The notes below the pieces were generated by a model, which worked only from the letters and a program-made list of their open reading frames with translations, was not told the DNA's origin and did not search any database. A stretch of DNA of 11,883 nucleotides from Opitutales bacterium (GTDB lineage Bacteria; Verrucomicrobiota; Verrucomicrobiia; Opitutales; T3Sed10-336), in NCBI GenBank assembly GCA_007132315.1, contig SLOW01000074.1:1-11883 (forward strand), in the 5' to 3' direction. This document shows, piece after piece, positions 1 through 8,035 of the stretch (the stretch's first letter is position 1; each line of letters begins with the position of its first letter). A program made the position numbers and the translations under genes.

Positions 1-455
1 AGCAGGTCATAACCGTCACCCGCCGGCCCTCCCGTACCGACCACCCAAACACCTGTCTCAGAATGCTCGATACATCCGGGAGCGGGCACCGGGAACCCAT
101 TCCGTTCAAGGAACGCGGCGACCCCCGGCCCCCAGAGCGAATAACCGGACACCTCACTTGTTCGATCCTCCAGAATCACATCGTCGGCAATCACGTATTT
201 TTCCAACCGTTCCAAGAGTACGGCCGCCGGCGTGAAGCGGCTGAACAAAAGAAACCGGTCGCCCGGCGGGCGAACGATCAGGCTGTCGCCCTCGATTTTC
301 CCTTTCGCGCTCAACCAGAGGCCATACACGCCCGCCCCCGGCGCAAGAGCGCTCAGATCGCCTGTGAACTGCCCCTGGAGAAATCCGGCGGCGTCTTCGC
401 CCGTGACCTCGATCCAGGCGGCCGGATCAAATGAATGCGCGCAAACTCCTTCCAT
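1..455 (-). CDS. ygfZ: YgfZ-family folate-binding protein (GcvT-like), N-terminal part, cut by window edge
   Basis: The minus strand is open from an ATG at 455 to the left edge, giving 151 residues without a stop. Near the N-terminus I read VTGEDAAGFLQGQFTGDL (about residues 17-34), followed by LWLSAKGKIEGD. These match the YgfZ/GcvT-like pattern of an early FLQGQxTxDL block and a later AKGK/R block. Known members bind tetrahydrofolate and support iron-sulfur enzyme assembly or repair and tRNA thiolation. The family's diagnostic KGCYxGQE motif would lie further C-terminal, outside the window, so a GcvT-like paralogue cannot be fully excluded. The start is supported by a GGGGAG purine block 8 bases upstream and by the N-terminal motif sitting at the usual distance. 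It lies 53 bases downstream of gltA in the same direction. Function is assigned by family; a specific substrate is not visible. Confidence 0.8.
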   Translation of the reverse strand, partial: MEGVCAHSFDPAAWIEVTGEDAAGFLQGQFTGDLSALAPGAGVYGLWLSAKGKIEGDSLIVRPPGDRFLLFSRFTPAAVLLERLEKYVIADDVILEDRTSEVSGYSLWGPGVAAFLERNGFPVPAPGCIEHSETGVWVVGTGGPAGDGYDL

Positions 456-463
456 GCCCCACT

Positions 464-469
464 CTCCCC
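464..469 (-). promoter_or_regulatory. Shine-Dalgarno-like site of the ygfZ-family gene
   Basis: GGGGAG on the minus strand, 8 bases before the ATG at 455. It is one of very few purine-rich ribosome binding sites in the window and supports the chosen start. Confidence 0.4.
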
Positions 470-508
470 GATTCGTCGCCAAGTTCAATCGGGAACGTGA
501 TTCTCCGG

Positions 509-1801
509 TCAACCGCGCTCGTCCCTGGACACGTAGTGACGTTCGGACGCACCCTGGTAAATCTGTCTTGGACGGTAAATCCGGCCGTGCGGATTCATCG
601 CCACTTCCCGCCAATTGGCGATCCAACCCGGCATCCGGCCGATCGCGAACATGACGGTGAACATGTTCATCGGAATGCCGATGGCCCGCATGATGATGCC
701 GCTGTAGAAATCAACATTGGGGTACAATTTGCGGGAGACAAAATAATCGTCTTCCAGAGCCGCCTTCTCGAGATGCCGGGCGATGTCGAGCAGCGGATCC
801 TCGATACCGAGGCTTTCCAGAACCGTGTCACACGCCTTTCCGATGATCTTGGCCCTGGGATCGTAATTCTTGTAAACCCGGTGCCCGAAGCCCATCAGCC
901 GCTTGGTACCATTCTTGGCGTCCTGGATAAAGCGGCTGCCGTCGTCGCCGCTGTCGTGTATCTTCTGCAGCATCTGAATGACGGCCATATTGGCCCCTCC
1001 GTGGAGAGGCCCCCACAGCGCGCAAATCCCCGCCGCCACCGAGGCGAAGAGGTTGGCTTCGCTCGAAGCGACCATGCGCACCGTCGAGGTACTGCAATTT
1101 TGCTCGTGATCGGCGTGCAAAAGGAGGATCAGATTCAGGGCCCGCGAAACTTCCGGAGGCGGCACATATTTCGAGTAGGGCTCGGTGAACATCATATGCA
1201 GGAAGTTTTCCGTGTAGCGGAAATCCTTTCTCGGATAGACATAAGGGAGCCCCTGGCTCATCCGGTAGCTCATCGCCGCGATGGTTCGGACCTTCGAAAG
1301 CGCGGCGGCCGCCAACGCGTCAAAGCTTTCCAGATCGTGCTGGTGATTATTGCAGGCGTAGTCCGGGTAAAAGCAGGACAATGAATTCATCAACCCCGAC
1401 AGCATGGCCATGGGATGCGAGTGCGCCGGGTAGCCTTCGAAAAAATGCTCCATGTTGATCGGCACGGCGGCGTGCTCGGTCAGCCGGTCGGAAAAGTCGC
1501 GGAACTGCCGCTCGGTGGGGAGTTCGCCATAAATGATCAGGTAAGCCGTTTCCACAAAGGTCGATTGCTCGGCCAGTTCCTCGATGGAATAACCGCGGTA
1601 CCTCAGAATACCCTGCTCGCCATCGATGAAGGTGATCTCGCTCTGGCACGATCCGGTGTTGCCGTATCCTTCGTCGAACGTAATCAACCCGCTGTCGGCC
1701 CGAAGCGTCCGGGTGTCGATCGCCCGCTCACCCGCGGCTCCTTCCAGAATCGGGTAGTTATATTCTTTATCACCAACAATGATGCGAGCTTCTTTGGCCA
1801 T
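509..1801 (-). CDS. gltA: citrate synthase, hexameric (type II) form
   Basis: Condenses acetyl-CoA with oxaloacetate to citrate, the entry step of the TCA cycle, in the cytoplasm. At 430 residues it matches the usual length of Gram-negative GltA (about 427-430) and carries the N-terminal beta-rich domain of this type (residues 1-50, with ITFDEGYGNTGSC at 40-52). The three catalytic residues of the family are visible: His267 in GPLHGGAN, His307 in GFGHRVYKNYDPRAK and Asp364 in VDFYSG. The substrate-binding block LLHADHEQNCSTSTVR lies at 227-242 and RMPGWIANWRE near the C-terminus. The full-length N-terminal domain argues against the shorter methylcitrate synthase, and no propionate genes lie nearby. 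It sits 50 bases after hisH and 53 before the ygfZ-like gene. I see no Shine-Dalgarno sequence before the ATG, and no clear promoter or terminator in the gap before it. Confidence 0.97.
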   Translation of the reverse strand: MAKEARIIVGDKEYNYPILEGAAGERAIDTRTLRADSGLITFDEGYGNTGSCQSEITFIDGEQGILRYRGYSIEELAEQSTFVETAYLIIYGELPTERQFRDFSDRLTEHAAVPINMEHFFEGYPAHSHPMAMLSGLMNSLSCFYPDYACNNHQHDLESFDALAAAALSKVRTIAAMSYRMSQGLPYVYPRKDFRYTENFLHMMFTEPYSKYVPPPEVSRALNLILLLHADHEQNCSTSTVRMVASSEANLFASVAAGICALWGPLHGGANMAVIQMLQKIHDSGDDGSRFIQDAKNGTKRLMGFGHRVYKNYDPRAKIIGKACDTVLESLGIEDPLLDIARHLEKAALEDDYFVSRKLYPNVDFYSGIIMRAIGIPMNMFTVMFAIGRMPGWIANWREVAMNPHGRIYRPRQIYQGASERHYVSRDERG

Positions 1802-1851
1802 GACAGGAAACGGTTAGGATGAAAGTCAACTAGAGTTACGGTAAAGAAAAG

Positions 1852-2526
1852 TCATCCGGGAAGGCGAGTTTTCCAGCCCACCACGGAAATGAAGTTCCGA
1901 TAGAGCGTCAATCCCCGGCTCTGGCTCTTTTCCGGATGGAACTGCACCGCGAAACAATGCCCCCGGGCGACGCCGCTGACGAACGGGTGACCGTAATCGG
2001 TCTCACAGAGCACCAGCGAACGGTCGGCGGGCTCCACGTAGTAACTGTGAACGAAATAAAACGATCCGGCCTCGGCGTCCATGCCCGCAAACAGGGGTGA
2101 GTCCTCCTGCAAAAGCCGGGCTTCGTTCCATCCCATATGCGGGATCTTCAGTTCGGCGGGGAGGCGAAACCGCTTCACCCGGCCGGCAAAAACACCGAGG
2201 CCGGGGGTATCACCTTCTTCCGAATGCTCGAACAAGGCCTGGAGCCCCAGGCAGACACCGAGGTACGGCCGGCCGGCGGCGATCCACCGCCGGAGCGCCT
2301 CGTCCATGCCATTCTCCCGCATGCTCGCCACACAGTCCCCCAGCGCTCCCTGTCCGGGAAAAACCACGCCGTCAAAGGCCTTCATGGCCTCCGGATCGGT
2401 GACGATCCCGGCCTCGGCTCCTTCGCGTTCGAGCGCCTTGCAGACGCTGCGCAGATTGCCCATACCGTAATCGATCACGGCGATTCTCGCGGGCCGGTCG
2501 GCGTATCGGGCGTCTTCGTTCATCAT
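1852..2526 (-). CDS. hisH: imidazole glycerol phosphate synthase glutaminase subunit HisH
   Basis: Class I glutamine amidotransferase. It hydrolyses glutamine and passes ammonia to HisF, which makes imidazole glycerol phosphate and AICAR in histidine synthesis. From the ATG at 2526 it has 224 residues. IAVIDYGMGNLRSV begins near residue 15. The nucleophile is Cys92 in LGVCLGLQ, and the charge-relay pair is His197 and Glu199 in QFHPEKSQ. The oxyanion region FPGQGALGD is present. An in-frame GTG at 2634 would add 36 residues, but HisH proteins normally start just before the IDYGMGN strand, so I chose the first of two tandem ATGs (2526 and 2523). The longer form remains possible. It is the last his gene here, 133 bases after hisB with this start. 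HisF is not in the window. Confidence 0.93.
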   Translation of the reverse strand: MMNEDARYADRPARIAVIDYGMGNLRSVCKALEREGAEAGIVTDPEAMKAFDGVVFPGQGALGDCVASMRENGMDEALRRWIAAGRPYLGVCLGLQALFEHSEEGDTPGLGVFAGRVKRFRLPAELKIPHMGWNEARLLQEDSPLFAGMDAEAGSFYFVHSYYVEPADRSLVLCETDYGHPFVSGVARGHCFAVQFHPEKSQSRGLTLYRNFISVVGWKTRLPG

Positions 2527-2659
2527 CAAACAGGTCTCATTCAAATCGCGGAAAGAATAATTCAGGCATCCCCGCTCTCGCGCGGCAACCTCATAATCCC
2601 GGAAATCCACACCGCGCGCCGGACCGTCCGCCACGCCCCGAATCGACGCCCCGGAGGGC

Positions 2660-3259
2660 TCAGGTCAGCACACCCTTTGTGGACGGGGCTTCGGCCGCAG
2701 CCCGCGGATCCACCTGACAGGCCGCATCCAGGGCGCGGGCCAACCCCTTGAACAGGGCCTCGGCGACGTGGTGCGGCTCATCCCCGTATTCGAGACTGGC
2801 GTGCAGATTGGCTCCGAGCGAGACCGCGAACGCCTGAAAGAACTCGCGCACCAAAGCGACGTTGAAATCCCGCACATACCCCGGAGCCGATGGCACGCGG
2901 TAGGCCAGATAGGGGCGGTTGCTCAAATCCAGCGCCACCCGGACCAGGCATTCATCCATGGGCAGGATGAAGAATCCGTACCGGCGAATGCCCTTTTTCT
3001 CTCCCAGAGCACGGCGGAACGCGTCGCCCAGCACGATGCCGACATCCTCCACCGTGTGGTGGTAATCGACTTCGACGTCCCCGCGCGCACGGACGTTGAG
3101 ATCGAACAATCCGTGACGGGAAAACAAGGTCAGCATGTGATCGAAGAACGGAATGCCCGTATCGATCCCACTTCGCCCGCCGCCGTCAATGAGGAGGCGG
3201 ATGGCGATTTCCGTTTCCTTCGTGTTGCGTTCGACTTCTCCTATGCGTTTCCCGGCCAT
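2660..3259 (-). CDS. hisB: imidazoleglycerol-phosphate dehydratase, monofunctional
   Basis: Dehydrates imidazole glycerol phosphate to imidazole acetol phosphate, the sixth step of histidine synthesis. It is 199 residues, the normal size of the stand-alone enzyme without the fused phosphatase domain of enterobacterial HisB. The manganese-binding motifs are intact: DYHHTVEDVGI (His67, His68, Glu71) and EPHHVAEALFKGLARAL (His163, His164, Glu167). Also seen are GIPFFDHML (35-43), KKGIRRYG (88-95), PMDE (100-103) and the family's typical PSTKGVL C-terminus. The start ATG at 3259 gives the expected R-x-T-x-E-T-x-I segment at residues 11-19. It overlaps the 3' end of hisC by 19 bases, implying co-translation. 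Histidinol-phosphate phosphatase must be encoded elsewhere. Confidence 0.97.
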   Translation of the reverse strand: MAGKRIGEVERNTKETEIAIRLLIDGGGRSGIDTGIPFFDHMLTLFSRHGLFDLNVRARGDVEVDYHHTVEDVGIVLGDAFRRALGEKKGIRRYGFFILPMDECLVRVALDLSNRPYLAYRVPSAPGYVRDFNVALVREFFQAFAVSLGANLHASLEYGDEPHHVAEALFKGLARALDAACQVDPRAAAEAPSTKGVLT

Positions 3260-4344
3260 GATGCGATGTGTTCGGTGAGTGCCCGCATGGCGGGCTCATC
3301 ACCGACAGTGATCCGCAAAAAGCTCCGGGTCAAGGCATGTGTCGGGAAGTGGCGCACCAACACACGGTTCCGAAACAGGTGATCGTACAAGGAGCGGGCC
3401 ACCGCCTCGCCCGTGCACCCCGAGCCGTCGCACGGCTCGGTGAAAAAGAAATTGGCCTGACTGTCGTAGGTGAACCACCCCCAGTCGCGGAACACATCCA
3501 CGTAGTGATCCCGGGTGCGCCTGATTTTGGCGACAACGTCCCGGAAATACGGCTGGTTTTCCAATGCGGCCAGGGCGGCGGCCTGAGAGAGCCGGTTGAC
3601 GTTGTAACTGTCGCGCACCCGGTCGAGCAAGCCGATCAATGCTTCGGAGGCGAGCGCGTAGCCGACCCGCATTCCGGCCAGGGAATAGGATTTAGAGAAG
3701 GTGCGGGTCACACACACATTGGGATGGGTGCGGACCAGCGCGACAGCGTCCTCGTCGGCGAAATCGGCATAAGCCTCATCGATCACCAGGATCCCGGAAA
3801 ACCGCTCCGCCAGCACGGCGAGGTGGCCGGTGGCGAAGCCGACGCCGGTCGGCGCGTTGGGGGAAGTCAGAAAAAGGATGTTCGCGGGCAGCGCGGCCAG
3901 GCCGTCCACATCGAGATCCATGGATCGATCGAACGGAAGAGTCGCCACCCGTCCGTCCTGGATCGCGACCAGCACCGGATACAGGGAATAACTGGGAACC
4001 GAGAACCCGGCGGGTCGGTCCCGGTCGCAGAAAATCCGCGTGAGCAGGTTCAGGATGTCGTCCGAACCGTTGCCGACACAAACATTCTCCGGTTCCAGCC
4101 CGTGGTGTTCGGCCAGGGCGGCCCGCAGCGGGGCGGCGGCCGGGTCGGGATACAGGCGCAGCGACGCATCGGTTTCCCGCCGGATCGCCTCCTCGACGGC
4201 CGCACTCGGCGGGTAGGGATTCTCGTTGGTGTTCAGCTTGACCCACCCGGATCCGCCGGGCTGCATGCCGGGCGTGTAGGGTTTGAGCGACGGCACGTGG
4301 GGGCGGGCCATTCCGGCCGGGGCGGGCGTTTGGCGCGGGTTCAT
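3241..4344 (-). CDS. hisC: histidinol-phosphate aminotransferase
   Basis: PLP-dependent class I/II aminotransferase that converts imidazole acetol phosphate and glutamate to histidinol phosphate. It has 367 residues, normal for HisC. Visible landmarks are KLNTNENPYPPS (36-47), the GNGSDD turn (91-96) that holds the cofactor phosphate, SPNAPTG (161-167) with Asn163, IDEAYADF (188-195) with Asp189 and Tyr192, the Schiff-base Lys218 in RTFSKSYSLAGMRVGY, and Arg344 in FLRITVG near the C-terminus for carboxylate binding. The start codon shares ATGA with the hisD stop, and the 3' end overlaps hisB by 19 bases, so the three genes look translationally coupled. The first 30 or so residues are a Pro-rich lead with no recognised motif, but the ATGA overlap favours this start. 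Confidence 0.97.
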   Translation of the reverse strand: MNPRQTPAPAGMARPHVPSLKPYTPGMQPGGSGWVKLNTNENPYPPSAAVEEAIRRETDASLRLYPDPAAAPLRAALAEHHGLEPENVCVGNGSDDILNLLTRIFCDRDRPAGFSVPSYSLYPVLVAIQDGRVATLPFDRSMDLDVDGLAALPANILFLTSPNAPTGVGFATGHLAVLAERFSGILVIDEAYADFADEDAVALVRTHPNVCVTRTFSKSYSLAGMRVGYALASEALIGLLDRVRDSYNVNRLSQAAALAALENQPYFRDVVAKIRRTRDHYVDVFRDWGWFTYDSQANFFFTEPCDGSGCTGEAVARSLYDHLFRNRVLVRHFPTHALTRSFLRITVGDEPAMRALTEHIASWPGNA

Positions 4345-5633
4345 TCGAAGCGAATAGACGCCGACCTGCCGTGGGCGTCGAGGTTTTCCAAGCGACTGAA
4401 AGCCTCGACCACAGGCAAGGCGTTCTTCAGGGATTTCTCGTCGTAACGCAGGTGGCTGGTTCGCCGGAGAAAATCGGCGACCCGCAAGCCGCTGAAAAAG
4501 CGGCCGGAGCGGCCGGTCGGCAGCACATGGCTCGGCCCGGCCGTGAAATCGCCGAGCACGGTGGGCGTCAACCCTCCCTCCATCACAGCTCCAGCTGTGG
4601 TGATCGCCCGGCGGAGTTTGCCCTGCGAGGATTTCTCCACGTGGAGCTCGAGGTGCTCCGGAGCGACGAAATTGGCCACATCGGCCGCCTCCTCCAGGTT
4701 TCCGACCTGAATGACGTAACCGTGGTCCCTCAGGGTGGTCTCGACGACCTCCCTGTGGGTCCGTTCGCGCGCCTGCCGACGGGCCTCGACACCGACCTCG
4801 TGGAGCAGGTCGGCCTCGGAGCCGACGAGGAAGATCTTTCCGCCGTGACCGTGTTCGGCCTGGGCCACGAGATCGGCGGCCACCCAGTCGGGTCGCGCGC
4901 TGGCGTCCGCGATCACCATCACTTCACTGGGACCGGGCAGAAGATCGACTCCCACCCGCCCGTACACCTGGCGCTTCGCCTCCACCACATAGGCGTTGCC
5001 CGGGCCAAAAATCTTGTCCACCGGGGAAATCGACTCAGTGCCGTAAGCCATGGCCGCCACCGCCTGGACCCCGCCGATCCGGTAAACCTCGGTCGCCCCG
5101 GACAGCTTCACGGCGGCCAGGGTGGCGGGATGGATGCGGCCGTCCGACCCGGGGGGAGAAAAGACCGCGATTTCCGGCACCCCGGCGATGGCCGCCAGCG
5201 TCACGGTCATCACCGCCGAGGATAGCAGGGGCGCCCGGCCGCCGGGCACGTACACACCGGCGCGGCGAATCGGGTGATAGGTTTCGCCCACGATCGCCCC
5301 GTGCGGGTTGCGCCCGCTCCAGTTGCGGGGGAGCGAACGGCGATTGAAATCCCGAACACATGAGACCGCACTGCGCAGCGCCCGCCGATCCTTGGCGGCG
5401 AGCCCTTTGGGGGCGGCGTTGAACTCGTCCTCCTCGACCTGAAACGCGCCCGGGGTAATCCGCACGCGATCGAATTTCTCAGTCAGAGCTGAAACCGCCC
5501 GATCACCGCCCCGGGCGACTTCCCTGAGAAGCGCGGCCACATCGGACGCCAGCCGTTCGCCGACGTTTTCGTCGCGCAGGGCGGAGCCCAGCTTGTCAAA
5601 AAAACCCTTGCCCGAAAAAGCGAGGTGTTTCAT
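4341..5633 (-). CDS. hisD: histidinol dehydrogenase
   Basis: Zinc- and NAD-dependent enzyme for the last two steps of histidine synthesis, histidinol to histidinal to histidine. It has 430 residues, the usual length. The zinc ligands of the family are present: Gln258 and His261 in VAQAEHGHGG, Asp362 in LGDFTAGPSHVLPT, and His421 in LDAHGRSA. The catalytic Glu326-His327 pair lies in FVAPEHLELH. Further landmarks are YVPGGRAPLLSSAVM (128-142), GGVQAVAAMAYGTE (187-200), KIFGPGN (207-213) and LLPGPSE (231-237). The start shares ATGA with the stop of the upstream LolA-like gene, and its stop shares ATGA with hisC. It is the first his gene of this cluster. Confidence 0.98.
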   Translation of the reverse strand: MKHLAFSGKGFFDKLGSALRDENVGERLASDVAALLREVARGGDRAVSALTEKFDRVRITPGAFQVEEDEFNAAPKGLAAKDRRALRSAVSCVRDFNRRSLPRNWSGRNPHGAIVGETYHPIRRAGVYVPGGRAPLLSSAVMTVTLAAIAGVPEIAVFSPPGSDGRIHPATLAAVKLSGATEVYRIGGVQAVAAMAYGTESISPVDKIFGPGNAYVVEAKRQVYGRVGVDLLPGPSEVMVIADASARPDWVAADLVAQAEHGHGGKIFLVGSEADLLHEVGVEARRQARERTHREVVETTLRDHGYVIQVGNLEEAADVANFVAPEHLELHVEKSSQGKLRRAITTAGAVMEGGLTPTVLGDFTAGPSHVLPTGRSGRFFSGLRVADFLRRTSHLRYDEKSLKNALPVVEAFSRLENLDAHGRSASIRFE

Positions 5634-6451
5634 GGTTCCACCGGAGACGGGATGTCCAGCAACTCGTCTTCCATCTGGATGGGCGCTTCCCCGGGACGGG
5701 CGGGTGCCATGGACGGCACCTCGAACATTTCCTCGTCGAATTCGCGGTTCACCGTGATCTCCTCAAACTGAATCCGGTTTGTTTGCTCACCATTCTCGTA
5801 CATCACGATCGCTTCGGGAAACCGGATGCCATCGACAACCTGATCCCCCTCCTCGCGGATTTGTCCGCCGGAAGACGCCTCGGTCAGAATCAATCTCCCC
5901 GTTTCGGCGTCGAAATAGCGGTCGAAATACACTCCGCCCGGGTGGCGGAACGTCAGTTTGACACAACTCTCGCCGTCCAGATCGACCAACCCGTGGTTTT
6001 CAACGCTGCCGCGGCGCCGCTCGATTCCCTTGAAAAAATTGAGATTCTCCCAGGTGTTGGCCTGGAGTTCCCGAATTTGATCGGGTTCCAGGAAGACGAT
6101 CGTCCAGTTCGAATCGTCCTCGCGCTCGGTCAGCTTTCGCCAACCGTCGTAGTGACTCAAGCCCGTCACCTCCTTCAGGTCGTCGCGTACCGTGGTGACC
6201 CGCTGGAAGAGAGGTTTTTGAAAAACAATCTCCACCTCACCCCGGGCGCCTTCCCGGGTCTCGAACACGCCGCTGTAATAAATGGATCTGACCCCGTCGA
6301 GCACCTCGTCCCCGCCCAGATAATCGCGGGCCTGTGCAATGACTTCGTCGGTCGAAGGCGACGCGTGCACGGTCAAAAAAGGCGCGGAGGCGAACAACGT
6401 GGCGAGAGCGGGAATACCGATTCCCTTCCGTGTGATAGAAAAGAAACTCAT
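5630..6451 (-). CDS. exported LolA/LolB-like protein of unknown function
   Basis: 273 residues. The N-terminus has basic residues (Arg8, Lys9), then a hydrophobic stretch (about 11-28) ending in VHA before Ser31. This looks like a type I signal peptide cleaved after Ala30; there is no lipobox cysteine. The mature part reads as alternating beta strands, with YFDAETGRLILTE at about 179-191 and IQFEEITVNREFDEEMFEVP at 227-246. Such strand patterns are typical of the LolA/LolB-like fold (outer-membrane lipoprotein sorting and related periplasmic proteins), so a periplasmic lipid or lipoprotein role is plausible but unproven. The C-terminal 28 residues are Pro- and acid-rich. The 3' end shares ATGA with hisD, so it is probably co-translated with histidine enzymes despite being exported. 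It starts 39 bases after guaA, with no Shine-Dalgarno motif in the gap. Confidence 0.72.
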   Translation of the reverse strand: MSFFSITRKGIGIPALATLFASAPFLTVHASPSTDEVIAQARDYLGGDEVLDGVRSIYYSGVFETREGARGEVEIVFQKPLFQRVTTVRDDLKEVTGLSHYDGWRKLTEREDDSNWTIVFLEPDQIRELQANTWENLNFFKGIERRRGSVENHGLVDLDGESCVKLTFRHPGGVYFDRYFDAETGRLILTEASSGGQIREEGDQVVDGIRFPEAIVMYENGEQTNRIQFEEITVNREFDEEMFEVPSMAPARPGEAPIQMEDELLDIPSPVEP

Positions 6452-6490
6452 GAGCTTGCTTGGTTGATTGATTGACTTCTGATTAGGAAA

Positions 6491-8029
6491 TCACTCCCAC
6501 TCGATAGTTCCAGGCGGTTTCGAGCTGATGTCGAGACAAACCCGATTCACGCCCTTCACTTCGTTGATGATACGCGTCGAAACCGTTTGCAGAATTTCAT
6601 ACGGAAGGCGAACCCAATCGGCGGTCATGGCGTCGAGACTTTCCACGATTCGCAGGACAATCACGTTTTCGTAGGTGCGCTTATCCCCCATCACGCCCAC
6701 CGACCGCACGGGTAGGAAAACCGCGAACGACTGCCAGACTTTGTAATAATAACCGGAACGCACCATCTCTTCGTTCAGGATGGCGTCGGCTTCGCGCAGC
6801 ACGCGCAAGTGACGGGCCGTGATTTCCCCCACCACCCGGACACCGAGCCCCGGACCGGGAAACGGCTGCCGCATCAGCACTTCCTTGGGCAGCCCCAATT
6901 CCCCGCCCAGCACACGCACTTCGTCCTTGAAGAGCGCGCGAAGGGGTTCGAGCAGTTTGAGTTTCATGCGCTTCGGCAGTCCGCCGACATTGTGGTGACT
7001 CTTGATCAGGGAAGCGGGATTTCCGTCGATGGCCACACTTTCGATCACGTCCGGGTACAGCGTACCCTGCGCCAGAAAATCCACCGGTCCAATCGAGCGC
7101 ACGACATCGTCGAACACCTCGATGAAGGTGCGCCCGATGATCTTGCGCTTGCGCTCGGGGTCGGTCACGCCGCGCAACTTCTTCAGAAAAAGGCCACTGG
7201 CGCGGACCACCTTGAGGTTCATTTTGAAATTCCGGCGGAACAAGTTCACCACCGCATCGCGCTCATGGAGGCGCAGCAGGCCGTTGTCCACAAAAACGCA
7301 ATGGAGCTGCCGGCCGATCGCGCGATGGATCAGCGCGGCCGCCACGGAGGAATCCACGCCGCCGCTCAAGCCGAGAATGACTTTACTGTCCCCCACCGTC
7401 TCGCGAATCGTACGGGCCGATTCCTCCAGGAAGTCGGCCATCGACCAATCGCCGCGGCAACCGCAGATCCGTGTCAGAAAATTCTGCAGGATGAGCCGCC
7501 CCTGTTCGGTGTGCGAAACCTCGGGATGAAACTGCAAGCCGAAAAGTCTTTTCCGGCGGCTTTCAATCGCCGCGTACGACGAGTTCGCGGTTTTTGCCGC
7601 GGCGGTGAACCCTTTCGGCAACCGGATCACCCGGTCGCCGTGGGAATTCCACACCCGGATCTCCCGGGAAATGCCGTCGAGCAACAAGCTGCGGGGCGAC
7701 ACCTCCAGCGCCGAGTGCCCGTATTCACGGCGATCGGTCTCCTCCACCTCGCCGCCGAGCAGGTGGGCCATGACCTGGAGCCCGTAACAGATTCCGAGTA
7801 CCGGAACGCCGAGCTCGAATACCGCTTTGTCCGGAAGCGGCGCCTTGCGCGCGAACACGCTGGAAGGCCCGCCGGAGAGCACCACACCGCAAACGCCATC
7901 GCGCTTCAACACCGAAGCCCGCGTGGTGTGGTGGTATATCTTCGAATAGACATGACACTCGCGAATACGGCGGGCGATCAATTGGGTGTACTGGGAACCG
8001 AAATCGAGAACGGCGATCGTTTGGTGCAT
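6491..8029 (-). CDS. guaA: GMP synthase (glutamine-hydrolysing)
   Basis: Converts XMP to GMP using ATP and ammonia drawn from glutamine. It has 512 residues, slightly shorter than the 525 of E. coli, with both domains complete. The N-terminal class I amidotransferase domain has Cys81 in GICYGLQ, and His168 and Glu170 in FHPEVSHT. The ATP pyrophosphatase domain has the P-loop LSGGVDSSVAA (221-231) and FVDNGLLR (246-253). The C-terminal dimerisation and XMP-binding part has PFPGPGLGVRVVGE (389-402), MGDKRTYENV (447-456) and the conserved C-terminus SSKPPGTIEWE. The ATG at 8029 gives an N-terminus that leads directly into the IAVLDFGSQYTQLIARR strand and loop, as in the family. It lies 6 bases after the small zinc-ribbon gene, which suggests co-transcription. 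No Shine-Dalgarno motif is visible. Confidence 0.98.
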   Translation of the reverse strand: MHQTIAVLDFGSQYTQLIARRIRECHVYSKIYHHTTRASVLKRDGVCGVVLSGGPSSVFARKAPLPDKAVFELGVPVLGICYGLQVMAHLLGGEVEETDRREYGHSALEVSPRSLLLDGISREIRVWNSHGDRVIRLPKGFTAAAKTANSSYAAIESRRKRLFGLQFHPEVSHTEQGRLILQNFLTRICGCRGDWSMADFLEESARTIRETVGDSKVILGLSGGVDSSVAAALIHRAIGRQLHCVFVDNGLLRLHERDAVVNLFRRNFKMNLKVVRASGLFLKKLRGVTDPERKRKIIGRTFIEVFDDVVRSIGPVDFLAQGTLYPDVIESVAIDGNPASLIKSHHNVGGLPKRMKLKLLEPLRALFKDEVRVLGGELGLPKEVLMRQPFPGPGLGVRVVGEITARHLRVLREADAILNEEMVRSGYYYKVWQSFAVFLPVRSVGVMGDKRTYENVIVLRIVESLDAMTADWVRLPYEILQTVSTRIINEVKGVNRVCLDISSKPPGTIEWE

Positions 8030-8035
8030 GGGCTG

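Noticed and set aside
63..1384. Overlapping plus-strand frames (63-434, 232-654, 431-1384) as possible genes at the left end
   Set aside because: The minus strand there encodes clear YgfZ-like and citrate synthase proteins, and the plus-strand translations are Arg/Pro-rich without motifs.
509..1801. Methylcitrate synthase instead of citrate synthase
   Set aside because: The protein has the full-length N-terminal domain of hexameric GltA and no propionate-pathway genes lie nearby.
3268..4446. 392-residue plus-strand open frame opposite hisC
   Set aside because: Antisense to an intact hisC with all catalytic residues; no motif in the translation.
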